Shown: positions 41,900-51,057 of the stretch, piece by piece
How the letters are laid out: each line of letters opens with the position of its first letter
Numbering within the stretch: position 1 is the stretch's first letter
From: Halorhodospira halophila
Lineage (GTDB): Bacteria; Pseudomonadota; Gammaproteobacteria; Nitrococcales; Halorhodospiraceae
DNA length: 63,499 nucleotides
Assembly: GCF_016653405.1 (NCBI RefSeq)
Contig: NZ_NHSN01000004.1
Span: forward strand, 1-63,499
Direction: 5' to 3'
Made by a program: the position numbers and the translations under genes
Notes under the pieces: model-generated
The model's input: only the letters and a program-made list of their open reading frames with translations
Databases searched by the model: none
Told to the model about the DNA's origin: nothing

Positions 41900-43000
41900 A
41901 TGAACAACAAGACCAAGAGCCTGGTCCTCTCCGGTGCGGCCGTGGCCCTGGCCACGCCGATGTCCTCGGCGCTGGCGTTGGATGACGTCCTCGGGTTCGG
42001 GGCGTGGATGAACTACAGCTACAATGACGAGGAGGACGAGACCGCCGGCAACATCGACTTCGAGTCGTTCAACATCTACGCCAACCACGAACACGATGAC
42101 TGGTTCTTCGACGCCGAGGTCCGCTTCGGCAGTGGCAGCTTCCAAAACTTTAGCGGGCAAACAGTCGCCGACGATGGCGACGACTCCTTGGCCTGGGGCA
42201 TCAAGGAGCTCGCGATCGGTCGCCACTACGGCGACGACTGGACCATGACGGTCGGGAAGACCTCCATCCCGTTCGCCTGGTCCCGCTACAACTTCTGGCC
42301 CGGCGCCCGTCAGGCCTCCGGCTTCGATGACTCCGACGGCACTGGTATCCGTTTCGACTGGGATCCGGGCACGGAGTTGGACGGCAGCCTCATGTTCGTC
42401 AAGAACCAGAACATGGGCGACGATCCAACCCAGCAGGACGACGGCACATTCGGTTTCTGGGAAGGTGACAACGATTACTTCCGCGGCAACACGCTGATTG
42501 GCGATGTCGGCTTCACCGCGCTGGAGACCCGCTGGGGCTTCTCCGCTCAGGCCGGTGAGCTGATCAGCACTGGTGATGCTAGTGAGAGCGAGTCCTTCTA
42601 CGCCCTCTCTCCCTACTTCGAGGGCACCTACGGCGGGATCGATGTCTCGGGCAAGATCGTCCACTACGATCTGGAAGACGAAGTCGAAGGTACTCCAACC
42701 CCGGATGAAGGTCAGGTGCTAGCACTGAGCGCCGGCGTTCCACAGGGCGACTGGTATCACTACACCGACCTGTCCATGCAACTGCCGGATGACGACAGTT
42801 CCCTGCGTCTGGATGATAGCGCGGATGCCGACAACACGATGGATGCGGTACTCGGCACGCGGTACAACTACGGCCCGGGCTGGATCTACCTGGAGGCTTT
42901 GGTGACCAACGTCACGGAGGAAGATAACCCCACGGGCACCGGTGTCTACGAGGACGATACCAATTTCGTCATCGACATCACCATGGACTACTACTTCTAA
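41900..43000 (+). CDS. Acidic outer-membrane porin-like beta-barrel protein
   Basis: 366 residues with a signal peptide (MNNKTKSLVLSGAAVALATP, cleavage near ALA-LDD), alternating-residue strands throughout, and a C-terminal aromatic Phe (MDYYF) of outer-membrane barrels. Motifs such as FGSGSFQNF, ELAIGRHYG and MTVGKTSIPFAWSRYNF resemble trimeric porin-like/OprP-type barrels, but no firm family was recognised. Unusually rich in Asp and Glu. Ribosome site AGAGGGAG before ATG 41900. Flanked by terminators, so a single-gene transcript between the betaine ABC operon and the BCCT gene. A role in osmolyte passage is inferred from position. Confidence 0.7.
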   Translation: MNNKTKSLVLSGAAVALATPMSSALALDDVLGFGAWMNYSYNDEEDETAGNIDFESFNIYANHEHDDWFFDAEVRFGSGSFQNFSGQTVADDGDDSLAWGIKELAIGRHYGDDWTMTVGKTSIPFAWSRYNFWPGARQASGFDDSDGTGIRFDWDPGTELDGSLMFVKNQNMGDDPTQQDDGTFGFWEGDNDYFRGNTLIGDVGFTALETRWGFSAQAGELISTGDASESESFYALSPYFEGTYGGIDVSGKIVHYDLEDEVEGTPTPDEGQVLALSAGVPQGDWYHYTDLSMQLPDDDSSLRLDDSADADNTMDAVLGTRYNYGPGWIYLEALVTNVTEEDNPTGTGVYEDDTNFVIDITMDYYF

Positions 43001-43034
43001 GCCCATCCGGGTCTGAGAAGCATGTAGCCACCTG

Positions 43035-43062
43035 CAAGGGCGCGGCCTCGGTCGCGCCCTTG
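43035..43062 (+). terminator. Terminator after the porin-like gene
   Basis: CAAGGGCGCG (43035-43044) pairs perfectly with CGCGCCCTTG (43053-43062) around an 8-base loop. The downstream sequence (CTGTTTGTG) is only moderately T-rich. Confidence 0.7.
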
Positions 43063-43207
43063 CTGTTTGTGGGCTACTGCTTTGGCTGCCCAAAGATCCC
43101 CCGCAGTCCGAATTGACTCTCCGGGGAGCCTTTGCGAGGCTTTTGCCGTACCCCGCACTGCGACAGCCCTGCGTGCGGGTCCTCGTCAGCCACAGGGAGC
43201 TTCACCC

Positions 43208-44860
43208 GTGACCGATCCCGAGAACACCAACCCCAAAGAGGTGAAGAAGGAGATCGAGGAGCTCGAACAGGCGTACGACACCGAGCACGAGATCGGCGAG
43301 CAGAACATCACCCCGGAGATCAAGCCCATCGGGCTGGCTCTGGATCTGCACAACCCGGTCTTCATCGTCAGCTCCGCGCTCATCTTCGTCTTCCTCATCG
43401 GCACCCTGATCTTCACCGCCCCCGCCCAGGAGGCCCTGGAGGGCGTCCGCGGCTGGGCCACCAGCAACTTCGACTGGTTCTTCCTCACCGCCGGCAACAT
43501 CTTCGTCCTCTTCTGCCTGCTGCTGATCATCCTGCCGCTGGGCAGCATCCGCATCGGCGGACAGGACGCCAAGCCGGACTTCTCGCGATTGTCCTGGTTC
43601 GCCATGCTCTTCGCCGCCGGCATGGGCATCGGCCTGATGTTCTGGGCGGTGGCCGAGCCGGTGGGCTACTACACCGAGTGGTTCGGCTCGCCGTTCAACA
43701 TCGAGGGCGGTACCGATGAGGCGGCGAAGGCGGCCATGGGTGCCACCATGTACCACTGGGGCCTGCACCCGTGGGCCATCTACGGCGTCATGGCGCTGGC
43801 CCTGGCGTTCTTCACCTACAACAAGGGGCTGCCGCTGACCGTGCGCTCGGTCTTCTACCCCCTGCTGGGTGAGCGGGTGTGGGGTCCGCTGGGCCACATC
43901 ATCGACACCGTGGCGGTGCTGGCCACCATCTTCGGCCTGGCCACCTCCCTGGGCTTCGGCGCCCAGCAGGCGGCCAGCGGCCTGAGCTACGTCTTCGAGG
44001 CCGTCCCCGATACCCTGGCCACCCAGGTCGCCATCATCATCGGCGTTACGGTGGCGGCGCTGATCTCGGTGCTGCGCGGCATCGACGGCGGCATCAAGCT
44101 GCTCAGCAACCTGAACATCAGCCTGGCCGGGCTGCTGATGCTCTTCGTGATCATCGCCGGTGGCGCCATCGCCTTCGTCACCCAGCTCTGGCACACCACC
44201 GCCGCCTACGCCGGCGACTTCTTCGCCCTCTCCAACCCGGTCGGCCGCGAGGACGAGACCTTCCTCCACGGCTGGACGGCGTTCTACTGGGCGTGGTGGA
44301 TCAGCTGGTCGCCGTTCGTCGGCATGTTTATCGCCCGGGTCTCCCGCGGGCGCACCGTGCGCGAGTTCATGACCGCGGTGCTGATCGTGCCCACGGTGGT
44401 GACCGTCTTCTGGATGAGTGCCTTCGGCGGTGTGGGCCTGCAGCAGGCCATCGAGGGCATCGGCGCGCTGGCCGACGGCATCGGCGCCGACGAGTCCATG
44501 GCCCTGTTCCACATGCTCGAGCAGCTGCCCTGGACCCTGCTCACCGCCTCGGTGGCGGTCTTCCTGGTGCTGGTCTTCTTCGTGACCTCGTCGGACTCCG
44601 GTTCGCTGGTCATCGACAGCATCACCGCCGGCGGCAAGACCGACGCCCCGGACGCCCAGCGCGTCTACTGGGTGGTGCTCGAGGGCCTGATCGCCGGTGT
44701 GCTGCTGTTCGTCGGCGGTGACGCCGCGCTCAGCGCCCTGCAGGCAGGGGCCGTTTCGGCCGGACTGCCGTTCACCGTGATCCTGCTGCTCATCTGCCTG
44801 AGCCTGCTCATCGGGCTGCGCCACGAGCGCCGCCTGATCAAGCTCAGCCAGCAGGTCTAG
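43208..44860 (+). CDS. BCCT-family betaine/carnitine/choline transporter
   Basis: 550-residue, twelve-helix secondary transporter for quaternary amines. GTG 43208 is chosen because AGGGAG lies 8 bases upstream; the frame further up lacks family features. The first ~50 residues are a charged cytoplasmic extension (EVKKEIEELEQAYDTEHEIG). The family core includes FAAGMGIGLMFWAVAEPVGYY with the MGIG stretch seen in sodium-coupled betaine carriers, and the signature helix WAWWISWSPFVGMFIARVSRG. The C-terminal tail is short. Glycine betaine is the likely substrate. A strong terminator follows. Confidence 0.94.
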   Translation: MTDPENTNPKEVKKEIEELEQAYDTEHEIGEQNITPEIKPIGLALDLHNPVFIVSSALIFVFLIGTLIFTAPAQEALEGVRGWATSNFDWFFLTAGNIFVLFCLLLIILPLGSIRIGGQDAKPDFSRLSWFAMLFAAGMGIGLMFWAVAEPVGYYTEWFGSPFNIEGGTDEAAKAAMGATMYHWGLHPWAIYGVMALALAFFTYNKGLPLTVRSVFYPLLGERVWGPLGHIIDTVAVLATIFGLATSLGFGAQQAASGLSYVFEAVPDTLATQVAIIIGVTVAALISVLRGIDGGIKLLSNLNISLAGLLMLFVIIAGGAIAFVTQLWHTTAAYAGDFFALSNPVGREDETFLHGWTAFYWAWWISWSPFVGMFIARVSRGRTVREFMTAVLIVPTVVTVFWMSAFGGVGLQQAIEGIGALADGIGADESMALFHMLEQLPWTLLTASVAVFLVLVFFVTSSDSGSLVIDSITAGGKTDAPDAQRVYWVVLEGLIAGVLLFVGGDAALSALQAGAVSAGLPFTVILLLICLSLLIGLRHERRLIKLSQQV

Positions 44861-44888
44861 AACCGGCGCCCCTGGGCGCCCGCAACCG

Positions 44889-44921
44889 CCCCCGGTACCC
44901 GGTCGGGTATCGGGGGTTTTT
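44889..44921 (+). terminator. Intrinsic terminator after the BCCT gene
   Basis: A perfect 12-base stem (CCCCCGGTACCC at 44889-44900 with GGGTATCGGGGG at 44905-44916, counting one G-T pair) around loop GGTC, followed directly by TTTTT. A textbook Rho-independent terminator. Confidence 0.93.
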
Positions 44922-44951
44922 CGTCGCTCCGACCGCACCCGCCCCGGGTGC

Positions 44952-44957
44952 TAGAAT
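44952..44957 (+). promoter_or_regulatory. Possible extended -10 promoter of the HEAT-like gene
   Basis: TAGAAT preceded by TGC gives an extended -10 pattern (TGCTAGAAT). The -35 region 17 bases upstream (around CCGACC) is weak. A transcript starting about 44964 would place the ATG at 44990 with a short leader. Confidence 0.3.
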
Positions 44958-44989
44958 CAGAGTCTCACCCACGCCCCGGCAACCGCTTC

Positions 44990-46231
44990 ATGGCCCACTG
45001 GCGAACGCTCTCCGGACTCTTCGGCCCGCGCTGGCGTCACCCGGACCCGGCCACCCGTCGTCGCGCCGCTATGGACCTCGATCCCAACCAGCCGGAGACC
45101 GCCGAGGCCCTGGCCGCCCTGATCGACGACCCGGCCCCGCCGGTGCGCGAGGCCGCCGCCAAGCGCTGCAGCGACCTGGCCACCCTGCGCCGGCTGCGCC
45201 GCGACGACCCCGACGCCAGCGTGCGCACGGCCGCCACGGTCCGCTACCGCCAGCGGCTGGTAGGCGACGCCGCCCCGGAAGCGGTAACCGCCGAGCTGCG
45301 CCACTGCGACGACCCCACGGTGGCCGCACACATCGCCCAGCAGGGCCGCACCCCGGCGGTGCGCCGCGCCGCCCTCGCCCAGCTGGAGCAGGCGCAGGTG
45401 ATCGCCGAGGTGGCCCTCCACGACGACGACCCCGACACCCGGCTGCACGCTGTCGAGCAGCTGGACGACCCGAAGAGCCTACGCGCGCTGGCCGAGCGGG
45501 CCCGCAGCCTGGCGCCGGAGGTGGCCGAGGCCGCGGAGCGGCGCCTGAACCCGCCGGCACCGCCCACCACCGAGGGGCACACCGCCACCACAGAGACCGA
45601 CGCGGCCCCCGCCGCCGACCACGACGATCCGGCACCGGCCACGGGCGCCGCCGCCTCGCTGGCCAACGCCATGACCGGCCTCGCCGAGGGCGGCTGGTGG
45701 CCCGGCTACCACACCCGCCGCCGGGCGCTGATGGCCCGCTGGCGGGAACTGGACGAGCCACGGCCGCCGGCACTCAGCGAACGCTTCCGCCAGGCCACCC
45801 AGGCCGCCCTGATGCAGCAGCCGCGCAACCACGGCGGCGACGCCACCCGCACCCGCCTGCAGCTGGAGCAGCTGCTCACCGAAATCGAGGGTCAGGAGGA
45901 TCCGGCCCGCGCCGCCGGGCAGCGCTTGGAGGCGCTCAGCCGCAGTGTCGCCGAGCTCGCCGGCGACCACCCCGACGAGGCCCGCGCCCGCATCCTCCTG
46001 CAGCGCCTGGGCCGGCGGATCCCCCAGCTCCGCCCACGCCGCCCGGCGGGCGGCGCGGTGCGCCCGCCCCGTCGGGCCGGCGACCAGTGCGACCTGGCCG
46101 CCGTGGCCCGCAGCCTGGCCGAGGCCGAGGAGGCCATCGCCGGCGGGGACCTGCGGCGGGTCCGCCAGGCCCTGGCCGAGGCGCAGCGGCTGGTGGGGCC
46201 ACCGCCCGGCGGCGAGCCGCCGCCGGCCTGA
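44990..46231 (+). CDS. HEAT-like repeat protein related to the N-terminus of DUF349 proteins
   Basis: 413 residues, cytoplasmic. The start MAHWRTLSGLFGPRWRHPDP matches the beginning of larger gammaproteobacterial DUF349 proteins (PKWQHPDPxVR pattern), followed by short degenerate HEAT-like repeats to about residue 190 (DPAPPVREAAAKRC, DPDASVRTAATVRY, TPAVRRAALAQL, DPDTRLHAVEQL). A linker of about 50 Ala/Thr/Pro residues follows, then a helical C-terminal half (YHTRRRALMARWRELDEP). Most DUF349 proteins are 800-900 residues with several DUF349 coiled units; here the rest is missing. It may be a short version. Function unknown. Confidence 0.6.
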   Translation: MAHWRTLSGLFGPRWRHPDPATRRRAAMDLDPNQPETAEALAALIDDPAPPVREAAAKRCSDLATLRRLRRDDPDASVRTAATVRYRQRLVGDAAPEAVTAELRHCDDPTVAAHIAQQGRTPAVRRAALAQLEQAQVIAEVALHDDDPDTRLHAVEQLDDPKSLRALAERARSLAPEVAEAAERRLNPPAPPTTEGHTATTETDAAPAADHDDPAPATGAAASLANAMTGLAEGGWWPGYHTRRRALMARWRELDEPRPPALSERFRQATQAALMQQPRNHGGDATRTRLQLEQLLTEIEGQEDPARAAGQRLEALSRSVAELAGDHPDEARARILLQRLGRRIPQLRPRRPAGGAVRPPRRAGDQCDLAAVARSLAEAEEAIAGGDLRRVRQALAEAQRLVGPPPGGEPPPA

Positions 46232-46252
46232 GCCGGCGGCGGCCCGGCCGGC

Positions 46253-47092
46253 TCAGCGGATCAGGCGGCGGCGGAAGAGGTACGAGGCCACCGTGAAGGC
46301 GGCCGCGATGTAGCCCAGCGGCACCACCAGGTGGAGCAGCGCCCCCGGGGCCAGGCCCTCGCCCACCGCCAGCGGCCGGACTAATTCGACCATGTGCGCC
46401 AGCGGCAGCAGGTAGGCCAGCCCGGCGATCAGCGCCGGCAGCTGCTCGATGGGGAAAAAGACCCCGGAGAGGAGCAGCATCGGCGTCAGGACCAGCGTGA
46501 AGTAGTAGAGGAAGAAGTCGTAGCTCGGCGACAGCGCGGTGATGATCAGCGCCATGCTGGCGAAGGCCAGGGCGGCGAGGAAAACCACCGGCAGCGCCAA
46601 CAGCATGCCGGGCAGACTGAGGATGCCCAGGGCCACGGCGACGATGCCGATGGCCCCGGCGCTGAGCAGCGACTTGCTCGCCGCCCACACCGCCTCGCCG
46701 AGGACGATGTCGTCCACCGACAGCGGCGCACCGAGCATCGCCGCCCAGGTCTGCTGGGTCTCCATGCGCGTGTAGGCGGAGTACAGCGCCTCGAAGCTGG
46801 AGGTGAACATGGCGCTGGAGCAGACGATGCCCGAGGCGATGAAGACGATGTACGGCATCCCGGAGTCGAGATCGCCGATCAGCGCCCCGAGCCCGTAGCC
46901 GAAGGCCAGCAGGTAGAGCACCGGCTCGCCGAAGTGGCCCAGCAGCGACGGCCAGATCAGCCGGCGCCAGACGCGGAAATTGCGGCGCCAGACCGGGATG
47001 AAGCGCAGGCTCGGGCGCGGCAGCCAGCGGTCGCGCTCGGAGGGCGGATCCGCCTCCGCCGAGGCGATCTCCACGCGTTCGCTCATGGTCAC
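46253..47092 (-). CDS. ABC-2 transporter permease, NodJ type
   Basis: 279-residue inner-membrane exporter subunit with six hydrophobic segments. ABC2_membrane features: FGYGLGALIGDLDSGMPYIVFIASGIVCSSAMF and the family loop YTRMETQQTWAAMLGAPL with Asp-Asp (DDIVLGEAVW). Pairs with the preceding ATPase, with a 4-base overlap. NodIJ relatives outside rhizobia export lipids or oligosaccharides, but the substrate here is unknown. Confidence 0.88.
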   Translation of the reverse strand: MTMSERVEIASAEADPPSERDRWLPRPSLRFIPVWRRNFRVWRRLIWPSLLGHFGEPVLYLLAFGYGLGALIGDLDSGMPYIVFIASGIVCSSAMFTSSFEALYSAYTRMETQQTWAAMLGAPLSVDDIVLGEAVWAASKSLLSAGAIGIVAVALGILSLPGMLLALPVVFLAALAFASMALIITALSPSYDFFLYYFTLVLTPMLLLSGVFFPIEQLPALIAGLAYLLPLAHMVELVRPLAVGEGLAPGALLHLVVPLGYIAAAFTVASYLFRRRLIR

Positions 47093-48021
47093 TCCCTCAG
47101 CTCGTGGCCGGTCAGATGCAGGAAGACGTCCTCGAGGTTGGTCGGGCGCTGCAGGTAGGTCAGCCCCTGCTCGTGCAGGGCGCCGGCCACCGGTGCCGGG
47201 TCGTCGGCGTAGAGCAGCACCGTCTCGCCCACCTCACGCACCCGCGCCGCACCGGAAAGCCCCGCCCGACCGAGCCAGGCCCGCGCCTCGTCGCCGCGCA
47301 GCTCCACCACGTAGCGCTCCAGGTGGCTGCGCGCCAGCGCCGCCGGGCTGTCGCAGTCGATGATCCGGCCGTGGTCCATGATCGCCAGCCGGTCACAGAG
47401 GCGCTCGGCCTCCTCCATGTAGTGGGTGGTGATCACCAGGGTCCGTCCCTGCTTCTGCAGCGCCCGCAGCTTCTGCCAGATGTTCTGCCGCGCCTGGGGG
47501 TCGAGTCCGGTGGAGGGCTCATCGAGGACCACCAGATCCGGGTCGTTGACCAGCGCCCGGGCCAGGGTCAGGCGGCGCTTCATGCCGCCGCTGAGTGAGG
47601 CGATGGGCGAATCGGCCTTGCCCTCCAGGGCGGCGAAGGCGAGCAGCTCGTCCACCCGGGGCCGCGCGGCCTCGCGGCCGAGGCCGTGGTAGCTGGCGTA
47701 GGTGAAGAGGTTCTCGCGGACGGTGAAGTCCGGATCGAGGTTGTCGATCTGCGGCACCACCCCCATGCGCGCGCGCATCGCCCGGGCCCGAGCCGGCACC
47801 GGCTCGCCGAGGACCTCCAGCGTGCCGCCATCCGGCGGCGTGACGCCGAGGATCATGCGCAGCGTGGTGGTCTTGCCGGCGCCGTTAGGTCCGAGCAGCC
47901 CGAAGCACTCGCCGCGGGGGACATGCAGATCGATGCCATCGACCACCGTCGTCCCGCCGTAGCGCTTGAGCAGCCCCTCGGCCCGGAGCGCCGGCCCGGA
48001 GGCGTCGGATTCGTTCACCAT
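47089..48021 (-). CDS. ABC transporter ATP-binding protein, NodI type
   Basis: About 310 residues. Walker A GLLGPNGAGKTTT, Q-loop MGVVPQIDNLDPDFTV (NodI-like), signature LSGGMKRRLTLARAL, Walker B VVLDEPSTGLDPQARQNIW, H-loop ITTHYMEEAERLCD. C-terminal regulatory segment of about 80 residues. The start at 48021 is likely but ATG further upstream (48060 or 48036) is possible; none has a strong ribosome site. Overlaps its permease by 4 bases and is the penultimate gene of the leftward series. Confidence 0.9.
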   Translation of the reverse strand: MVNESDASGPALRAEGLLKRYGGTTVVDGIDLHVPRGECFGLLGPNGAGKTTTLRMILGVTPPDGGTLEVLGEPVPARARAMRARMGVVPQIDNLDPDFTVRENLFTYASYHGLGREAARPRVDELLAFAALEGKADSPIASLSGGMKRRLTLARALVNDPDLVVLDEPSTGLDPQARQNIWQKLRALQKQGRTLVITTHYMEEAERLCDRLAIMDHGRIIDCDSPAALARSHLERYVVELRGDEARAWLGRAGLSGAARVREVGETVLLYADDPAPVAGALHEQGLTYLQRPTNLEDVFLHLTGHELRE

Positions 48022-48093
48022 AGAGCCATCCCGCATCGCTGGAAGCCGACGATGGTACACGCTGCGGCGCCGCGCCGCAGCCCGCCGGCCCGG

Positions 48094-48708
48094 TCACTCC
48101 GCCGCCGCGTCCAGGCGCCGCGCCACCCGCGCCAGCGCCTCCGGGGTGTTGATGTTGACCAGTGCCGCCGCCTGATCGTCGAAGTCCGCCGCGGCCACCC
48201 GGTGGCGCGCCAGCCAGCCGTGGACGCGGCGCTCGCCGGCGGCCAGGGCGGCGTCGAGATCGGCGCACAGGCGGCGCTTGAGCAGCGCGAAGACTGGCTG
48301 CAACCGACCCTCCAGCCGGGCCACCGCCAGCTCGGCGTCGGCGGCCTCCAGGGCATCGGTGAGCCGCGCCGCCAGATCATGGGGCAACAACGGTGCATCG
48401 CAGGGGACCACCAGCACGCGCTCCGTCCGCGCGCAGGCCAGGGCGCTGGCCATACCCGCCAGCGGCCCCAGCCCGCCCGGGGGGCGGTCGCCGTCCACCG
48501 GTACCCCCAGGGCCCGGTAGCGCGCCGCGTGGCGGTTGGCGTTGATGCGCATGGCCGCCACCTGCGGGGCCAGTCGGGTCAGCACATGAGCGGCCAGCGG
48601 CCGGCCGGCCAGCCGCACCAGCCCCTTGTCGCGGCCGCCCATGCGCCGGCCGCTGCCCCCGGCCAGGACGACGCCGGTGATCCGGGCATCGGCAGCGGGC
48701 GGCGCCAT
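48094..48708 (-). CDS. mobA: Molybdenum cofactor guanylyltransferase
   Basis: About 204 residues. Transfers GMP from GTP to molybdopterin to make the MGD cofactor. Nucleotide-binding start GVVLAGGSGRRMGGRDKGLV, LGPLAGMASALACA, VVPCDAPLLPHDLAARL and C-terminal VNINTPEAL. ATG 48708 gives the usual N-terminus, although 48717 is possible. Lies just after moeA in the same direction, an expected partner of molybdenum cofactor synthesis. No molybdoenzyme is in the window. Confidence 0.94.
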   Translation of the reverse strand: MAPPAADARITGVVLAGGSGRRMGGRDKGLVRLAGRPLAAHVLTRLAPQVAAMRINANRHAARYRALGVPVDGDRPPGGLGPLAGMASALACARTERVLVVPCDAPLLPHDLAARLTDALEAADAELAVARLEGRLQPVFALLKRRLCADLDAALAAGERRVHGWLARHRVAAADFDDQAAALVNINTPEALARVARRLDAAAE

Positions 48709-48723
48709 CGCCAACAAGGCCGG

Positions 48724-49989
48724 CTAGCGCTGCAGCCCCTCAAGGGGCTGTACCTGCACGGTCTCCCCCGCCGCCACGTCGCCCCGCTCCGCCTCGAGGA
48801 CGATCAGGCAATCGGCGTGGACCAGCGAGGTCAGCATCCCCGAACCCTGGGCCCCGGTGGAGCGCACCTGCACGGCACCGTCGGCGCCGGGCTCGAGGAT
48901 GCCGCGCTGGAATTCGGTGCGCCCGGGGCGCTTGCGCAGGCGCTCGGCGGCGATCACCGGCAGCTGGACCGGCTGCAAGGTGCCGGCCTCGCCCATCAGC
49001 CGGCGCAGGGCCGGCTGGACCAGCTGGTAGAACGTGCCCGCCGCCGAGACCGGATTGCCCGGCAGGCCGAAGAAGACCGACTGGCCGACGCGGCCGAAGG
49101 CCAGGGGCCGCCCCGGCCGCACGGCCACCCGCCAGAAGGCCACGTCGCCGGCGCAGTCGACGGCATCCTTGACCGTATCCGCCTCGCCCACCGAGACCCC
49201 GCCGGTGGTGATCACCGCATCGGCGTAGCAGCCGAGTTCGCTCAGGGCCGCCTTGAGCGCCCCCACGTCGTCGCCGATGACGCCGGCGTCCAGGGCCTCG
49301 ACACCGAGCCGGCGCAGCGCGGCGCCGATCAGGTGGCGGTTGCTGTCGTGGATCTGCCCCGGCCCCGGGGTCTGGCCCGGGGCGCAGAGCTCATCGCCGG
49401 TGGAGAGGAAGGCAACCACCGGACGCCGGTGGACCGCCACCTCGACACAGCCCAGGGAGCCGAGCACCCCCACCTCCTGCGGTCGCAGGCGCCGTCCGGC
49501 GCCGAGCGCCACGCTGCCGGCGGCCAGGTCCTCGCCGGCACGGCGGATGTTGGTGCCGGCGGCGACCGGTCCGGGCACGACAACCTCCGCCCCCTCCATG
49601 CGCTCGACCTGCTCCTGCATGACCACGGCGTCGGCGCCGGGTGGCACCGGCGCGCCGGTCATGATGCGCACGCACTCACCGGCGGCCAGCGGCTGCTGGC
49701 GCGCCTGCCCGGCCAGCACGCAGCCCACCTCGCGCAGGGGCACCGCCCCCTCGCCGGGCACATCGACGCTGCGCACCGCATAGCCGTCCATGGCGGCATT
49801 GTCGGCCCCGGGCACATCCAGCGGGGCGTGGATGTTCTCCGCCAGCACGCGCCCCAGGGCATTACCCAGGGCGACCCGCTCCTGCCCGATCAGCGGGGCG
49901 ACCTCGTCGAGGATGCGCCGCCGCGCCTCGGACAGGGGCAAGCCGCCAGCGTGGTGCCCCCCGGCCGCCGTCCCCTTCGCTTCACTCAT
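48724..49989 (-). CDS. moeA: Molybdopterin molybdenumtransferase MoeA
   Basis: About 421 residues. Inserts molybdate into adenylylated molybdopterin. Family motifs: GADNAAMDGYAVRS near residue 70, VMTGAPVPPGAD-like segment (IMTGAPVPPGADAVV), AFLSTGDEL, GGVSVGEADTVKD (substrate site) and VFFGLPGNPVSA. MSEAKG at 49989 is the likely start; ATG-like extensions up to 50019 add little. Lies 33 bases after the aspartoacylase-like gene and is followed by mobA. Confidence 0.95.
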   Translation of the reverse strand: MSEAKGTAAGGHHAGGLPLSEARRRILDEVAPLIGQERVALGNALGRVLAENIHAPLDVPGADNAAMDGYAVRSVDVPGEGAVPLREVGCVLAGQARQQPLAAGECVRIMTGAPVPPGADAVVMQEQVERMEGAEVVVPGPVAAGTNIRRAGEDLAAGSVALGAGRRLRPQEVGVLGSLGCVEVAVHRRPVVAFLSTGDELCAPGQTPGPGQIHDSNRHLIGAALRRLGVEALDAGVIGDDVGALKAALSELGCYADAVITTGGVSVGEADTVKDAVDCAGDVAFWRVAVRPGRPLAFGRVGQSVFFGLPGNPVSAAGTFYQLVQPALRRLMGEAGTLQPVQLPVIAAERLRKRPGRTEFQRGILEPGADGAVQVRSTGAQGSGMLTSLVHADCLIVLEAERGDVAAGETVQVQPLEGLQR

Positions 49990-50022
49990 CGAATCCGGTC
50001 TCCCTCCTGATGCCTGCACGCC

Positions 50023-51057
50023 TCACGACGGTTCATCCTCCTCCTCGGCGTCCAGCTCGGCCAGCTCCTCGACCACCTCGGAGGCACGATCCGGGTGGCG
50101 CACCCGCGCGACGTGGAACAGCGCGTCGCCTTCGTGGACCAGCGGCAGGTTGGTGCGGCCGATGACGATGCCGTCGAAGGCCGCCAGCGCCTGCGTCTCG
50201 CCATCGCCGAAAGGGTCGGAGATCAGCCCCAGCTGCTCGCCGCGGCGCACCCGCTGGCCCAACTGCACCGTGGTGCGCAGGATACCGCTGCTCTCGGCCC
50301 GCACCCAGCGGGTGTTCTCCACCTGCACCGGACGGCGCGGCGGATACTTGCGCTTGACTCGGGGAAGCATGCCCAGCTCGCGCATCGCCCCGGTGATCCC
50401 GCGCACGCCCAGGCGGATGCAGTCCTCGTCGAAGCGCAGCGCCTCACCGGCCTCATACAGGAGCACCGGGATGCCGCGCTCGTCGGCGGCGTGGCGCAGC
50501 GAGCCGTCGCGCAGGTCCGAGTTGATGATCACCGGCGCCGAGAAGGCCCGGGCCAGATCGAGGGTACCCGGGTCATCGAGGTTGGCCCGGATCTGCGGCA
50601 GGTTGGTGCGGTGCGCGGTACCGGTGTGCAGATCGATGGCGTGGGAGGCCCGCTCGAGGACCTGGCTCATGAACAGATGGGCCAGCCGCGCGGCCAGCGA
50701 GCCGCCGGCGCTGCCGGGGAAGGAGCGGTTGAGATCGCGCCGGTCGGGCAGGTAGCGGGTCTGCGCCAGCACGCCGAAGACGTTGACGATGGGCACCGCC
50801 AGCAGCGTACCGCGCATCCGGCGCAGCTGCGGCAGGGCCAGCACCCGGCGGATGATCTCGATGCCGTTGATCTCATCGCCGTGGATGGCCGCACTCAGAC
50901 ACAGTGTGGGGCCATCGCGGCGGCCGTGGACCACATGCACCGGCATGCCCACCGGGGTGTGGGTGTAGAGCTGCGCCACGTCCAGCTGCACCGTGCGCCG
51001 CTCCCCCGGAGGCACGGCCTGCTCGCTGATGACGAACGGGGAGCGCCGCCGGGCCAT
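50023..51057 (-). CDS. Succinylglutamate desuccinylase/aspartoacylase-family zinc amidohydrolase
   Basis: 344-residue M14-fold deacylase. Zinc ligands sit in AAIHGDEINGIEI (H, E) and AIDLHTGTAHRTNLPQIR (H); the catalytic Glu is in LLYEAGEALRFDE. The C-terminal region from about 255 is beta-rich (VLGQRVRRGEQLGLISDPFGDGE). The ATG at 51057 forms an ATGA overlap with the rimK stop; long upstream frames are shadows. Members of this family beside RimK-like ligases are proposed to trim or release the amide bonds the ligases make. Substrate unknown. Confidence 0.88.
   Translation of the reverse strand: MARRRSPFVISEQAVPPGERRTVQLDVAQLYTHTPVGMPVHVVHGRRDGPTLCLSAAIHGDEINGIEIIRRVLALPQLRRMRGTLLAVPIVNVFGVLAQTRYLPDRRDLNRSFPGSAGGSLAARLAHLFMSQVLERASHAIDLHTGTAHRTNLPQIRANLDDPGTLDLARAFSAPVIINSDLRDGSLRHAADERGIPVLLYEAGEALRFDEDCIRLGVRGITGAMRELGMLPRVKRKYPPRRPVQVENTRWVRAESSGILRTTVQLGQRVRRGEQLGLISDPFGDGETQALAAFDGIVIGRTNLPLVHEGDALFHVARVRHPDRASEVVEELAELDAEEEDEPS

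Noticed and set aside
43202-44938. 578-codon minus-strand frame opposite the BCCT gene
   Set aside because: Dominated by His, Arg, Gln and Gly; a shadow of a membrane protein gene.
47686-50010. 774-codon plus-strand frame opposite the NodI, mobA and moeA genes
   Set aside because: It crosses three well-identified genes on the other strand and has shadow composition.
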